A stretch of 41,617 nucleotides of DNA from Hominifimenecus microfluidus (GTDB taxonomy: Bacteria > Bacillota > Clostridia > Lachnospirales > Lachnospiraceae), in NCBI GenBank assembly GCA_020687485.1, contig JAJEQR010000034.1:1-41617 (forward strand). Reading direction: 5' to 3'. Below are positions 1 through 7,779 of this stretch, in pieces. Each line of letters opens with the position of its first letter. The first letter of the stretch is position 1. The notes beneath the pieces were generated by a model, which worked only from the letters and a program-made list of their open reading frames with translations, ran no database searches and was not told the DNA's origin. The position numbers and the translations under genes were made by a program.

Positions 1-247
1 TCGAAAACCTTATGCAGTATCTGATCACAGGCCCCAGATGATTTTTATGATTCAACAAAAGACATTATACTATAATTTGGGAACACGAGCAAGCAGGCAA
101 TAGACGCAATTCATCTCCCACCTTAGAGGTCGGAGTCTTCTTGCTGAAAGAGGATAAAAAGAAGAAAAAAACAGGAGAAAACGAAAGAAAAAGTATAGTA
201 AAAAAGTATAGTATAGTAAAAAATATGGAAAGCAGGAAGAAAAAGGA
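1..247. other. AT-rich leader region, no gene recognised
   Basis: No convincing coding region is seen here. The strand is strongly purine/pyrimidine biased around 150-245 (runs of A and G on the plus strand). A reverse-strand open frame across it would encode only a Phe/Ser/Leu-rich low-complexity peptide, which I do not believe. The upstream neighbour lies outside the window. Confidence 0.5.
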
Positions 248-276
248 TTGACAGTTGTTATAGAAGCTGATATAAT
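248..276 (+). promoter_or_regulatory. Consensus sigma-A promoter for the DUF2325 gene
   Basis: TTGACA at 248-253, a 17-nt spacer, then TATAAT at 271-276: a perfect match to the housekeeping consensus. The start point would fall around 283-285, at the edge of the first palindrome, so the promoter looks strong and repressible. Confidence 0.85.
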
Positions 277-283
277 GAGAGCA

Positions 284-301
284 GGTTAGCAAAGGCTAAC
301 C
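284..301. promoter_or_regulatory. Palindromic operator GGTTAGC-N4-GCTAACC (DtxR/IdeR-like)
   Basis: A perfect 7-bp inverted repeat, GGTTAGC/GCTAACC with centre AAAG, lies at the expected transcription start. The TTAGSCTAA core resembles binding sites of DtxR/IdeR/MntR metalloregulators. Assignment to that family, and to iron rather than manganese, is inference. Confidence 0.55.
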
Positions 302-319
302 AACATTTTGAGCTGTGAG

Positions 320-337
320 TTAGTTTAATCTAACTAA
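320..337. promoter_or_regulatory. Second palindrome TTAGTT-N6-AACTAA
   Basis: A 6-bp inverted repeat with a 6-nt centre lies 18 bp after the first palindrome and upstream of the ribosome binding site. It has the same TTAG/CTAA character, so it may be a second site for the same metal-responsive repressor. Confidence 0.45.
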
Positions 338-373
338 ACCGATGATTTATGGCTGCAAAGCAGGAGGAAGTAT

Positions 374-655
374 ATGAGTATTGTGATTGTAGGCGGTCAT
401 GACCGTATGGTTCGTCAATACAAGGAGATCTGTAAGAATTATCGCTGTCGCGCGAAGGTTTTCACCCAGATGGAAGGCGATATGAAGGATCGCCTGGGAA
501 AGCCGGATCTGATGGTGCTTTTTACGAATACTGTATCGCATAAGATGATCATCACCGCAACCAATGAAGCAAAGAGAAACAACACCGAGATTGTTCGCAG
601 TCATTCCAGCAGCGGAAGCGCTCTGGAAGAGATCCTGAATCAGTACTGCGGCTAA
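374..655 (+). CDS. DUF2325 domain protein
   Basis: A small cytosolic protein of 93 aa. It starts with the hydrophobic strand and glycines MSIVIVGGHDRM, typical of DUF2325, and is about the family's usual length. GGAGGAAG precedes the ATG. DUF2325 proteins have no firm biochemical role. From general knowledge they are often near ferrous iron transport genes in Clostridia, which fits the two DtxR-like palindromes in this promoter. It appears monocistronic, because a terminator follows at about 748. Family assignment is fairly sure; the iron link is inference. Confidence 0.8.
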   Translation: MSIVIVGGHDRMVRQYKEICKNYRCRAKVFTQMEGDMKDRLGKPDLMVLFTNTVSHKMIITATNEAKRNNTEIVRSHSSSGSALEEILNQYCG

Positions 656-747
656 TACACAGATTGCTGTCAGTTTGTTGTTATACATAATAATGTCAGT
701 TAGGCGTAATGCCTGGTCATAATAAAATTTGAATCCTTCTACCTCTG

Positions 748-776
748 CCCCCGGTATTTTCCGGGGGTACTCTTTT
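748..776 (+). terminator. Rho-independent terminator after the DUF2325 gene
   Basis: CCCCCGG (748-754) pairs with CCGGGGG (761-767) around a TATTTT loop, followed by a T-rich stretch. This closes the first transcription unit. Confidence 0.8.
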
Positions 777-932
777 GCAAAAATTCCAGATAGCACAGAG
801 AAATCAATGGCTGCAAATTAAAACTTCCGGCAGTTGCATTTTCCACAGGAAGGAAGTACAATAAGATGATGCAAGCGGGGAAATTAGGCAAAGAACCCTG
901 CAAAAACATAAGAAAAGTGAGGAAAAGTACCC

Positions 933-1853
933 ATGGTAGATATGAGCAACCTGTGGAACATGCAGGGCATGATGTTCCTGATGGTTCTGACCGGTATGAT
1001 CTTCAGCAAGATCGGCGTGATTACGAAAGAGGGCAGGAGCTGCCTGACGAAGCTGACAATCAACCTTTTTATTCCCTGCAACATGGTAGCCGCTTTCCTG
1101 AATGCGGATCATTCCATGTTGTTTCAGATGGCTGAGATTATGCTGATCTCATTCGTTATTCAGATCGCGCAGTACATTTTGAGTAAGATTCTCTTCCGGA
1201 AGATGGACCCGCGGGAGCGAGCGGTTATGCGCTACAGCACGATGGTATCGAATGCCGGTTTCCTCGGCAATCCGATGATCCAGGGCATGTACGGTGAGTC
1301 CGGTCTTGTGCTTGCCAGCGTCTTTCTGGTACCGGTGCGCCTGTTCTACTGGACGGTTGGCCTGGCCTGCTATGTGCCGGTGAAGAACAAGAAGGATGTC
1401 GTGCGCCAGGCGCTGACGCATCCCTGCATTATTTCCCTCTTCATTGGTTTGTTCCTGATGCTGGTGCCCCTGCCGTTGCCTGCATTCCTTACGAAGACAA
1501 TCAACAGCTTCAGCACAGCCATGACGCCTGCGACCATGCTTTTAATCGGCGCGATCCTTGGAGATGTGGATCTGAAGACCATCGTGAATAAGACAACGCT
1601 CTATATGAGCTTCCTTCGTCTGGTCGTGATTCCGGCGGCTGTATTCGCTGTGATGCTGTTCCTGCCTGTAGAGCCGCTGATGGCGGCGGTTACGGTCGTT
1701 CTGATCGCCATGCCGGTCGCTACAACGACGGCAATCCTGGCGGAACGCTATGACGGTGACAGCGAGCTGGCCACCAAGGTGATTGTGCTGTCCACGATCC
1801 TTTCTCTTATTACGATTCCAGTATGGAGTATGATTGTGGAGCATTGTTTCTAA
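933..1853 (+). CDS. AEC (auxin efflux carrier) family permease
   Basis: An integral membrane protein of 306 aa with about ten hydrophobic segments spread over its whole length. The glycine/proline-containing pattern NAGFLGNPM near residue 110 and the C-terminal MPVATTTAILAERY are characteristic of AEC permeases, whose bacterial members export or take up malate and other organic anions. A GTGAGG site sits 15 nt upstream of the ATG; a second ATG nine bases on is also possible. It lies alone between the DUF2325 unit and the nickel mini-operon, so its substrate cannot be inferred from context. Confidence 0.85.
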   Translation: MVDMSNLWNMQGMMFLMVLTGMIFSKIGVITKEGRSCLTKLTINLFIPCNMVAAFLNADHSMLFQMAEIMLISFVIQIAQYILSKILFRKMDPRERAVMRYSTMVSNAGFLGNPMIQGMYGESGLVLASVFLVPVRLFYWTVGLACYVPVKNKKDVVRQALTHPCIISLFIGLFLMLVPLPLPAFLTKTINSFSTAMTPATMLLIGAILGDVDLKTIVNKTTLYMSFLRLVVIPAAVFAVMLFLPVEPLMAAVTVVLIAMPVATTTAILAERYDGDSELATKVIVLSTILSLITIPVWSMIVEHCF

Positions 1854-1906
1854 AAATTGCTGAAAGAGAGAAAGGCAATATATATTTTTAAAATATCAAA
1901 AAACAC

Positions 1907-1947
1907 TTTTTATTTAAACAAAATTATGCTATACTGAGGACAGTATA
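1907..1947 (+). promoter_or_regulatory. Promoter with palindrome overlapping the -10 (nickel mini-operon)
   Basis: TATACT at 1930-1935 fits a -10 box, with a weak TTTTTA 17 nt upstream. The -10 lies inside a perfect inverted repeat, TATACTG-AGGA-CAGTATA (1930-1947), a typical position for a repressor operator. The regulator is not identified. Confidence 0.55.
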
Positions 1948-1965
1948 CGGAAAGGAGATGATTCG

Positions 1966-2232
1966 ATGCACGACGGACATGAAGGACACGCAGGACATCA
2001 TCATCATCACCACGATCTTGAGGCGACTTCCGCAAGCCGTGAGGAAGCGGTAGCACTTCTGGGATATATGGTAGCGCACAACGAGCATCATGCGGAGGAA
2101 CTGACCGAACTCGCGGAGAATATGAGGGGGCTGGGTCTGGCGGATGCTGCGGAAGAGATTGAAAACAGCGTGGCAGACTTTAAGGAAGGTAATCTGAAAT
2201 TGCGCACAGCTTTTGCTTTGCTGCAGAAATAG
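1966..2232 (+). CDS. Histidine-rich putative metal-binding protein
   Basis: Encodes 88 aa. Nine of the first 16 residues are histidine (positions 2, 5, 8 and 11-16), followed by a helical, acidic domain that includes NEHHAEEL around residues 46-53. The His tail looks like a nickel or cobalt store or chaperone, as in other His-rich nickel proteins. It has an AAAGGAG site before the ATG and lies 17 bp upstream of a CooT-like gene, in the same mini-operon. A role in nickel supply to CODH/ACS is inference from composition and context. I do not assign it to a named family with confidence. Confidence 0.75.
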   Translation: MHDGHEGHAGHHHHHHDLEATSASREEAVALLGYMVAHNEHHAEELTELAENMRGLGLADAAEEIENSVADFKEGNLKLRTAFALLQK

Positions 2233-2249
2233 AAGGAGGCGAAAGATTC

Positions 2250-2438
2250 ATGTGTTTGGCAGCTGCATATAAGAACGAGCAGACGCCGGAGAATCTGATC
2301 TGCAAATTTGTAAGCAACATCGGTTTTGATAACGGCAAGATCGTTCTCACGGATATTCTGGGTGAGAACATTGCGATTGAGGGTAAGCTCAGTACAGTTG
2401 ATCTGGTAAAGAACGTAGTAGTAATCCAGTGTGCTTAA
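2250..2438 (+). CDS. cooT: CooT-like nickel-binding protein
   Basis: Encodes 62 aa beginning Met-Cys. CooT proteins are small homodimers that bind one Ni(II) through the N-terminal Met-Cys pair and assist maturation of carbon monoxide dehydrogenase. The length, Cys2 and the C-terminal strand-rich pattern (STVDLVKNVVVIQ) match. A GGAGG site precedes the ATG, and the gene is sandwiched between the His-rich gene and a 75-aa gene. Upstream of a CODH/ACS locus, a nickel delivery role is very plausible. Confidence 0.75.
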   Translation: MCLAAAYKNEQTPENLICKFVSNIGFDNGKIVLTDILGENIAIEGKLSTVDLVKNVVVIQCA

Positions 2439-2462
2439 GCAACGCATAAGGAGGGACAGACT

Positions 2463-2690
2463 ATGAAGTATGAAGTGGTACGAGAGATCTTTAACATGTG
2501 TGACCTGAACAAGATGAGAGATATTTTTATCGAGGAGAAGGAAGTGGAAGATCCTGACGCTTATGTCAAGGAGTACTGTGAAGGCAAGGATGCGAGCGTT
2601 GAGGATGTATCCAAGACGGACGGCACCCGTATTTACTATCTGAATGTCTCCGGAATGCGGCAGAAGTTTACGTTTACACCAGTCAACTAA
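2463..2690 (+). CDS. Conserved-looking small protein of unknown function
   Basis: Encodes 75 aa with GGAGG upstream, 24 bp after cooT. It is acidic and soluble. It has two cysteines (residues 13 and 39), a predicted helix at residues 3-30 (EVVREIFNMCDLNKMRD) and a C-terminal strand-rich end. I do not recognise the family. It ends at a strong terminator, so it is the last gene of the three-gene unit and probably works with the two metal-binding proteins before it. Confidence 0.65.
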   Translation: MKYEVVREIFNMCDLNKMRDIFIEEKEVEDPDAYVKEYCEGKDASVEDVSKTDGTRIYYLNVSGMRQKFTFTPVN

Positions 2691-2697
2691 AAGCGTT

Positions 2698-2753
2698 AAA
2701 ACCGGAAGCATGGGCTGCTTTTTCGGGCAGCTCACGCTTCCGGTTTTTCTTTA
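2698..2753 (+). terminator. Terminator of the nickel mini-operon
   Basis: Nested stems AACCGGAAGC...GCTTCCGGTT and GGCTGC...GGCAGC are followed by TTTTTCTTT. This is a strong intrinsic terminator that separates the cooT unit from metF. Confidence 0.85.
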
Positions 2754-2805
2754 TTTTGACGAAAAGTAAAGTTTTCAATCAAAATTTGTAAAAAGAACAA
2801 AGAAA

Positions 2806-2867
2806 ATATCCCCCTGGAGGGGATTTCTCTTGACTTTATATTGACCGGGTGGTATGGTTGATATGAT
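2806..2867 (+). promoter_or_regulatory. Inverted repeat and putative promoter upstream of metF
   Basis: An inverted repeat ATCCCC...GGGGAT (about 2809-2825) is followed by TTGACC at 2841-2846 and TATGAT at 2862-2867, with a short 15-nt spacer. A second TTGACT lies at 2830. The exact promoter is uncertain; this is the only candidate between the upstream terminator and metF. Confidence 0.35.
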
Positions 2868-2928
2868 GATAAAATTATCACACGACTGTTAAAAACATAA
2901 CAAGTCGGAACACTAGGAGGTAGAAGAG

Positions 2929-3858
2929 ATGAGCGTAGCAGACATTCTTGACGAGAGAAGAGCGTTTTCCTTCGAGGTATTTCCCCCGAAGACTGACGCA
3001 GGCATGGAGAAACTGATCGGTGAAGGCGGCGTACTGGAGCACCTGTATGAGTTGAACCCCGATTACATTTCATGTACCTACGGCGCAGGCGGCGGAAACG
3101 TTGGCAAGAACCTGGAAGTGCTGGATGCAATCAAGGCTTCCGGCAAGACCACTCCCGTTACCCACTTCACCTGCATTGGCAATACCAAGGAAGGTATCAA
3201 AGAGCAGCTGAATACATACCTGGAGCATGGCGTAGATCATATGCTGGCACTGCGCGGTGACCTGCCTTTCGGCTGGACCGGCACGAACGGTGATCTGCAT
3301 TACGCAACGGAACTGGTAGCTTTCGTTCGTAAGGAGTTTGGCGACAAGTTTACGATCGCAGTAGCAGGATCTCCCGAAGGCCACATCGCATGCCGTAGCC
3401 TGGATGCAGATATTTCCTTCCTGAGACAGAAGCAGGATGAGGGTGCAGATTACATCATGACTCAGCTTTGCTGGGATATGGAGCAGTTCGAGCGCTGGCT
3501 GGACAAGATCCGCAACGCTGGTATCTGGCTGCCGGTTGACGTAGGAATCATGCCGATTCTGGATCAGGCAGCTACGATTAACATGGCACTTTCCCGTAAC
3601 GGCTGCGTAATGCCTCGTGAACTTTGCGAGATCATCTCCAAGAACTGGATCTTCCCGAATCCTTTCGACAAGGAGCCTTTCGATGCAAACGTAGAGGGCA
3701 AGAAGGCAAGCTTCAAGGAAGCTGGTATCGAGTACACGATCAAGCAGATCGATCAGTACAGAGCTATGGGTATCGACGGTATCCATCTGTATGCACTGAA
3801 CAAGTACGAAGATGTTACCAGAATCGTAAAGGAATCTGGCCTGAAGGATTACGTTTAA
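2929..3858 (+). CDS. metF: 5,10-methylenetetrahydrofolate reductase (methyl branch)
   Basis: Encodes 309 aa, the usual length of the MetF catalytic subunit, a TIM-barrel flavoprotein that reduces methylene-THF to methyl-THF. The N-terminal FSFEVFPPK holds the conserved glutamate. Further MTHFR signatures are YGAGGG (with TH following), LRGDLP, DYIMTQLCWD and VGIMPI. AGGAGG lies 9 nt before the ATG. It opens the Wood-Ljungdahl cluster. Many acetogens pair MetF with the iron-sulfur protein MetV and sometimes RnfC2, but neither is adjacent here, so this may be the stand-alone type or have its partner elsewhere. Confidence 0.93.
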   Translation: MSVADILDERRAFSFEVFPPKTDAGMEKLIGEGGVLEHLYELNPDYISCTYGAGGGNVGKNLEVLDAIKASGKTTPVTHFTCIGNTKEGIKEQLNTYLEHGVDHMLALRGDLPFGWTGTNGDLHYATELVAFVRKEFGDKFTIAVAGSPEGHIACRSLDADISFLRQKQDEGADYIMTQLCWDMEQFERWLDKIRNAGIWLPVDVGIMPILDQAATINMALSRNGCVMPRELCEIISKNWIFPNPFDKEPFDANVEGKKASFKEAGIEYTIKQIDQYRAMGIDGIHLYALNKYEDVTRIVKESGLKDYV

Positions 3859-3883
3859 GTTTATCCCTTCAGCAAATGGCAGT

Positions 3884-3946
3884 GCAGACTGCCGCTTAGA
3901 ATGTGCGAGAAACCGGTGCGGAGCTTACATTTAGTCCGTGCCGGTT
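3884..3946 (+). other. Hairpins in the metF-cooC intergenic region
   Basis: GGCAG...CTGCC (about 3884-3895) is followed by a 12-bp stem, AACCGGTGCGGA (3911-3922) with TCCGTGCCGGTT (3935-3946), which includes G-U pairs. No T-tract follows directly, so this is at best a weak terminator or an mRNA-stability hairpin. The remainder to 4044 is AT-rich with no clear promoter. Confidence 0.45.
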
Positions 3947-4044
3947 ATCTGAATAAAGAATTTTTCTAATAAAAAGATTTGTAAGAAGAAAATATTGGAA
4001 AATAACAGAAGAATTTTAAGAAGAGATAGAATTGAGGTATTTTT

Positions 4045-4818
4045 ATGGCAACACAGACAATAGCAGTAGCCGGTAAAGGCGGCGTGGGAAAGACCACATT
4101 ATGTGGATTTATCATTGACTATCTGTGCCGGAAGCATAACGGACCGGTGCTTGCCGTGGATGCAGATGCGAATTCAAACCTGAATGAAGTTCTTGGCGTC
4201 GATGTGGAACTGACGCTGGGCGATCTTCGCGAAGAGATCGCGAAGGCGGATATCGTAAAGGACAGCCCGATTCCGGCATCCATGTCCAAGAAAGACTACC
4301 TGGATTACAAGTTCAACTCGGCCATGGTCGAAGCGGATGATTTCGATATGCTGGTCATGGGACGTACTCAGGGGAGTGGCTGCTATTGCTTTGTAAATGG
4401 ACTTCTTCAGGCACAGATCGCGAAGGTGTCGGACAATTACCGCTATGTGGTGGTGGATAATGAGGCCGGTATGGAGCATATCAGCCGCGGCATTCTGCCG
4501 AAAGTGGATATTATCCTTCTTGTCAGCGACTGCAGCCGCAGAGGCATTCAGGCTGTCGGTCGGATTGCTGAGCTGGTGAAGGAAGTTCAGATGGATGTGA
4601 AAACTGTCAAGCTGATCGTGAATCGCGCCCCTGAAGAAGAACTGGATGCCGGCATCCGGGAGGAGATTGAGAAGCAGAACCTGGATCTGCTCGGCGTGAT
4701 TCCGCATGAGCCTCTGGTTTATGAATATGACTGCGCCGGCAAGCCTACGGTGCAGATTCCACTGGACAGCCCGGCGAGAAAGAAGCTGGAAAGTCTGCTG
4801 GTTGAGTTAGGTTTATAA
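4045..4818 (+). CDS. cooC: CooC-type nickel-insertion ATPase (copy 1)
   Basis: Encodes 257 aa of the MinD/ParA-like P-loop family. The deviant Walker A GKGGVGKTT is at residues 10-18, and a CxC motif at C113-Tyr-C115 corresponds to the dimer-interface metal site of CooC. CooC hydrolyses ATP to load nickel into the C-cluster of CODH. The gene lies 72 bp upstream of cooS with a small ACCGCC/GGCGG hairpin between them, which supports CODH as its client. Confidence 0.9.
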   Translation: MATQTIAVAGKGGVGKTTLCGFIIDYLCRKHNGPVLAVDADANSNLNEVLGVDVELTLGDLREEIAKADIVKDSPIPASMSKKDYLDYKFNSAMVEADDFDMLVMGRTQGSGCYCFVNGLLQAQIAKVSDNYRYVVVDNEAGMEHISRGILPKVDIILLVSDCSRRGIQAVGRIAELVKEVQMDVKTVKLIVNRAPEEELDAGIREEIEKQNLDLLGVIPHEPLVYEYDCAGKPTVQIPLDSPARKKLESLLVELGL

Positions 4819-4890
4819 AGAGAACAGGATAAATACGTACCGCCGTGAGGCGGGGCGAATATATAGATACACACTTGTAGAGGAGGATTT

Positions 4891-6783
4891 ATGGATACTT
4901 TCAAACTGACAACGGTAGAGGAAAACGAAGCCGCTACCGCCCGCCTTCTTGAGACGGGTGCGCTGGTAGGAGCTGATTCCTGGCAGCAGCGAGTAAAGAA
5001 TCAAACCCCACACTGTAAGTTCGGCGAAGAGGGTGCCTGCTGCAGAATCTGCTCCATGGGCCCCTGCCGCATTACACCCAAGGCACCTCGCGGTATCTGC
5101 GGATGTGATGTTCACGGCATTTCCGGACGTAACTTCCTGCGCTTTACGGCAGGTGGTTCTGCAACTCACTCCGATCATGGACGTGAGATCTGCCACACTC
5201 TGCACACGGTTAAGCCCGATGGAGACTATCAGGTAAAGGATCCTGAGAAGCTGATTCGCATTGCGAAGGAATGGGGTGTAGAGACGGAAGGCAAGGATAT
5301 CTATGACCTGGCTCATGAGGTTTCCGAGCTGGCTCTGTTGGAGTATGGTAAGCCTTTCGGTGTTCAGAGATGGCTGAGCCGCGCTCCGAAGAAGACCCAG
5401 GAAATCTGGCATCGCGAAGGCATTGAGCCCCGTGCGATTGACCGTGAGGTTTCCACCGCTATGCACATGACCCATATGGGATGTTCCTCCCTGCCGGAGG
5501 CGCTTATTCGTCAGGCTCTGCGCTGTGGACTGAGTGATGGCTGGGGCGGCTCCATGTGCGGTACCGAGTTCTCGGACGTTATGTTCGGTACTCCCATGCC
5601 GATAGATACGGAAGCCAACCTGGGCGTTATGGAGAAGGATATGGTCAACATCATCGTTCACGGCCATGATCCGTCTCTGTCCGAGATGATCGTTAAGTAT
5701 GCGGAAGACCCTGAGATGCTGGCACTGGCGAAGTCTGTCGGTGCAAAGGGAATCAACATTGCCGGCGTATGTTGTACCTCCAACGAGGTTGCCATGCGTC
5801 ACGGTATCCCGATGGCAGGTAACTTCCTGCAGCAGGAGAACGTAGTACTGACCGGCGCCTGCGAGGCGATCGTTGTTGACGTACAGTGTATCTTCCCCGC
5901 ACTTGGCCCGTTAAGCAAGTGCTTCCACACGAAGTTCATCACCACTTCCGATATCGCGCGCATGCCCGATTCCGACTTCATCCACTTTGACTGTGAGAAT
6001 GCCGGCGAGAATGCGAAGCAGATCGTAAAGACCGCGGTTGAGAACTTTGTAAACCGTAAGCAGGATCTGGTACATATTCCGGACATCAAGCAGAAGGCTA
6101 CTGTAGGTTATTCCTTCGAGGCAATTGTTAAGACTCTGGATACCGTTACTAACAGCTTTGTTGACGTAGTCGGAACCACCAAGCCGCTGGTTGAGTGTGT
6201 TCGCTCCGGCGTTGTCCGCGGCGCAGTTGCCATGGTAGGCTGCAACAACCCCAAGGTTCGTCCTGACTCCGCCCACGTAGAGCTGATGAAGAAGCTGCTG
6301 AAAGAGGATATCATCCTCGTTGTATCCGGCTGCTCTGCTCAGGCTGCTGCAAAGGCCGGTCTGATGGACAAGAGAGCGAAGGATCTGTGCGGTGACGGCC
6401 TGAAACGTGTCTGCGAGCTGGCAGATATCCCTCCTGTACTGCATATGGGTTCCTGTGTAGATATCAGCCGTATGATGATTCTGGTAGCTGAGCTGGCGAA
6501 GGATTCCGGGTGGGATATCACTCAGCTTCCGGTAGTAGGCTGCGCACCCGAGTGGATGTCTGAGAAGGCAGTATCCATCGGTAACTACGTAGTTGCTACT
6601 GGTATTGATACCTTCTTGGGCGTTCATCCCATGGTTAAGGCTTCCAATGTTGTGGACGGTCTGCTGCAGGGCGGCATCCGCGACTGGGTAGGCGCGAACT
6701 ATCACGTACAGCTTGACATTGACAAGCTGGGCGATGAGATGATCGAAGCGATCGAAGCAAAGCGCGACGCTCTGGGAATTTAA
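4891..6783 (+). CDS. cooS: Carbon monoxide dehydrogenase catalytic subunit (Ni-Fe-S)
   Basis: Encodes 630 aa, full length. It reversibly reduces CO2 to CO for acetyl-CoA synthase. Cluster ligands are visible: C42 and C50 for the D-cluster; C51, C54, C59 and C70 for the B-cluster; and for the C-cluster the HGHDP motif at 257-261 with C295, C333, C451, C481 and C522. The catalytic lysine is in SEKA at K559. GAGGAGG precedes the ATG. It is flanked by two cooC genes and followed by acsB, the bifunctional CODH/ACS arrangement (the M. thermoacetica acsA counterpart). The TAA stop is the first three bases of a structured repeat. Confidence 0.97.
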   Translation: MDTFKLTTVEENEAATARLLETGALVGADSWQQRVKNQTPHCKFGEEGACCRICSMGPCRITPKAPRGICGCDVHGISGRNFLRFTAGGSATHSDHGREICHTLHTVKPDGDYQVKDPEKLIRIAKEWGVETEGKDIYDLAHEVSELALLEYGKPFGVQRWLSRAPKKTQEIWHREGIEPRAIDREVSTAMHMTHMGCSSLPEALIRQALRCGLSDGWGGSMCGTEFSDVMFGTPMPIDTEANLGVMEKDMVNIIVHGHDPSLSEMIVKYAEDPEMLALAKSVGAKGINIAGVCCTSNEVAMRHGIPMAGNFLQQENVVLTGACEAIVVDVQCIFPALGPLSKCFHTKFITTSDIARMPDSDFIHFDCENAGENAKQIVKTAVENFVNRKQDLVHIPDIKQKATVGYSFEAIVKTLDTVTNSFVDVVGTTKPLVECVRSGVVRGAVAMVGCNNPKVRPDSAHVELMKKLLKEDIILVVSGCSAQAAAKAGLMDKRAKDLCGDGLKRVCELADIPPVLHMGSCVDISRMMILVAELAKDSGWDITQLPVVGCAPEWMSEKAVSIGNYVVATGIDTFLGVHPMVKASNVVDGLLQGGIRDWVGANYHVQLDIDKLGDEMIEAIEAKRDALGI

Positions 6784-6950
6784 TGAAGCCAGGTCGAAGG
6801 CACAATATGCCGACCGTGCTTGCACGGAGAGGCATTTGTATCTGAGACCGGCCGACTATGAGGAAGCAGCCATTTTCGTAGAAAATGCGCGAATTCCGAA
6901 TAGGCGGAGGATTGCGAGAGCTGCCATCGGCAGCGTAGCAATCCGATGGC
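6781..6950 (+). repeat. Structured intergenic element, copy A
   Basis: The element begins with the cooS stop (TAATGAAGCCAG). It has a long stem 1 with tip CCGTGC-TT-GCACGG flanked by ATGCC/GGCAT, then the linker TATGAGGAAG (6857-6866). Stem 2 is CATTTTC-GTA-GAAAATG (6871-6887). ATTCCGAATA follows at 6893-6902. Stem 3 has outer GATTGC/GCAATC (6910-6915/6938-6943) and inner GCTGCC-ATC-GGCAGC. An alternative 8-bp pairing GCCATCGG/CCGATGGC (6923-6930/6943-6950) competes with stem 3. Three further copies share this layout (9957-10120 reverse, 10124-10237, 15971-16135). Confidence 0.8.
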
Positions 6951-6984
6951 GACATTAAAGCATAGACAGGAGAAATCAAACATC

Positions 6985-7761
6985 ATGAAAATTGCAGTAA
7001 CCGGCAAGGGCGGCGTGGGAAAGACCACTTTCTCCGCTATCCTGGCCCGTTTGTACGCAGAAGAGGGACGGCCGGTTCTGGCCGCTGACGTAGATCCGGA
7101 TGCGAATCTCGGACTTGCTCTTGGGTTCTCAGAAGAGGAAGTTGAGAGCATCGTTCCTGTATCAAAGATGAAGGATCTGGTGAATGAGCGTACCGGTGTC
7201 GATCCGACCGGCATCATCAAGTTCTTCAAGATGACTCCCCGTGTGGACGACATTCCGGATCGTTTCGCGTTGGAGAAGAACGGTGTAAAGCTCTTAACAC
7301 TCGGAACCGTGGATGTGGCAGGCGCAGGCTGCGTATGCCCGGAACACGTCATCCTGAAGCGCCTGATCTCTCATCTGGTTATCATGAGCGACGATGTCGT
7401 AATCATGGACATGGAAGCCGGACTGGAGCATCTGGGAAGAGGTACGGCGGAGAACATGGATCAGTTTGTGGTCGTAATCGAACCCGGCGCACGTAGCGTA
7501 CAGACATATAAGAAGGTAAAGACTCTGGCAACCGATCTGGGCGTAAAGCAGGTCCGGGTCGTAGCCAACAAAGTCCGCGGACCGGAAGATGAGGAGTATA
7601 TCCGTGAGCGAATCCCTGCAGAAGATCTTCTGGGCTTCGTTCATTACAGCTCCAGCGTCATTGATGCGGACCGTAGAGGCGAGTCTCCCTTCGACTACGA
7701 CAAAAACGCCGTAGAAGAGATACGGCAGATTAAAAAAATCCTGGACGAATCGGATAAGTAA
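6985..7761 (+). CDS. cooC: CooC/AcsF-type nickel-insertion ATPase (copy 2)
   Basis: Encodes 258 aa from the ATG at 6985, chosen for its ACAGGAGA site; an in-frame ATG at 6946 lies in the repeat tail and has no such site. Walker A GKGGVGKTTF is at residues 8-17, and the CxC pair is C116-Val-C118. It differs clearly from copy 1 and sits 18 bp upstream of acsB. It may therefore be the AcsF-like factor loading nickel into the A-cluster, while copy 1 serves cooS. That division of labour is inference. Confidence 0.88.
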   Translation: MKIAVTGKGGVGKTTFSAILARLYAEEGRPVLAADVDPDANLGLALGFSEEEVESIVPVSKMKDLVNERTGVDPTGIIKFFKMTPRVDDIPDRFALEKNGVKLLTLGTVDVAGAGCVCPEHVILKRLISHLVIMSDDVVIMDMEAGLEHLGRGTAENMDQFVVVIEPGARSVQTYKKVKTLATDLGVKQVRVVANKVRGPEDEEYIRERIPAEDLLGFVHYSSSVIDADRRGESPFDYDKNAVEEIRQIKKILDESDK

Positions 7762-7779
7762 GAATATTGGAGGATTAAC

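Noticed and set aside
65-292. A 75-codon minus-strand frame at the window start
   Set aside because: Phe/Ser/Leu low-complexity translation of a purine-biased stretch that also covers a perfect plus-strand promoter.
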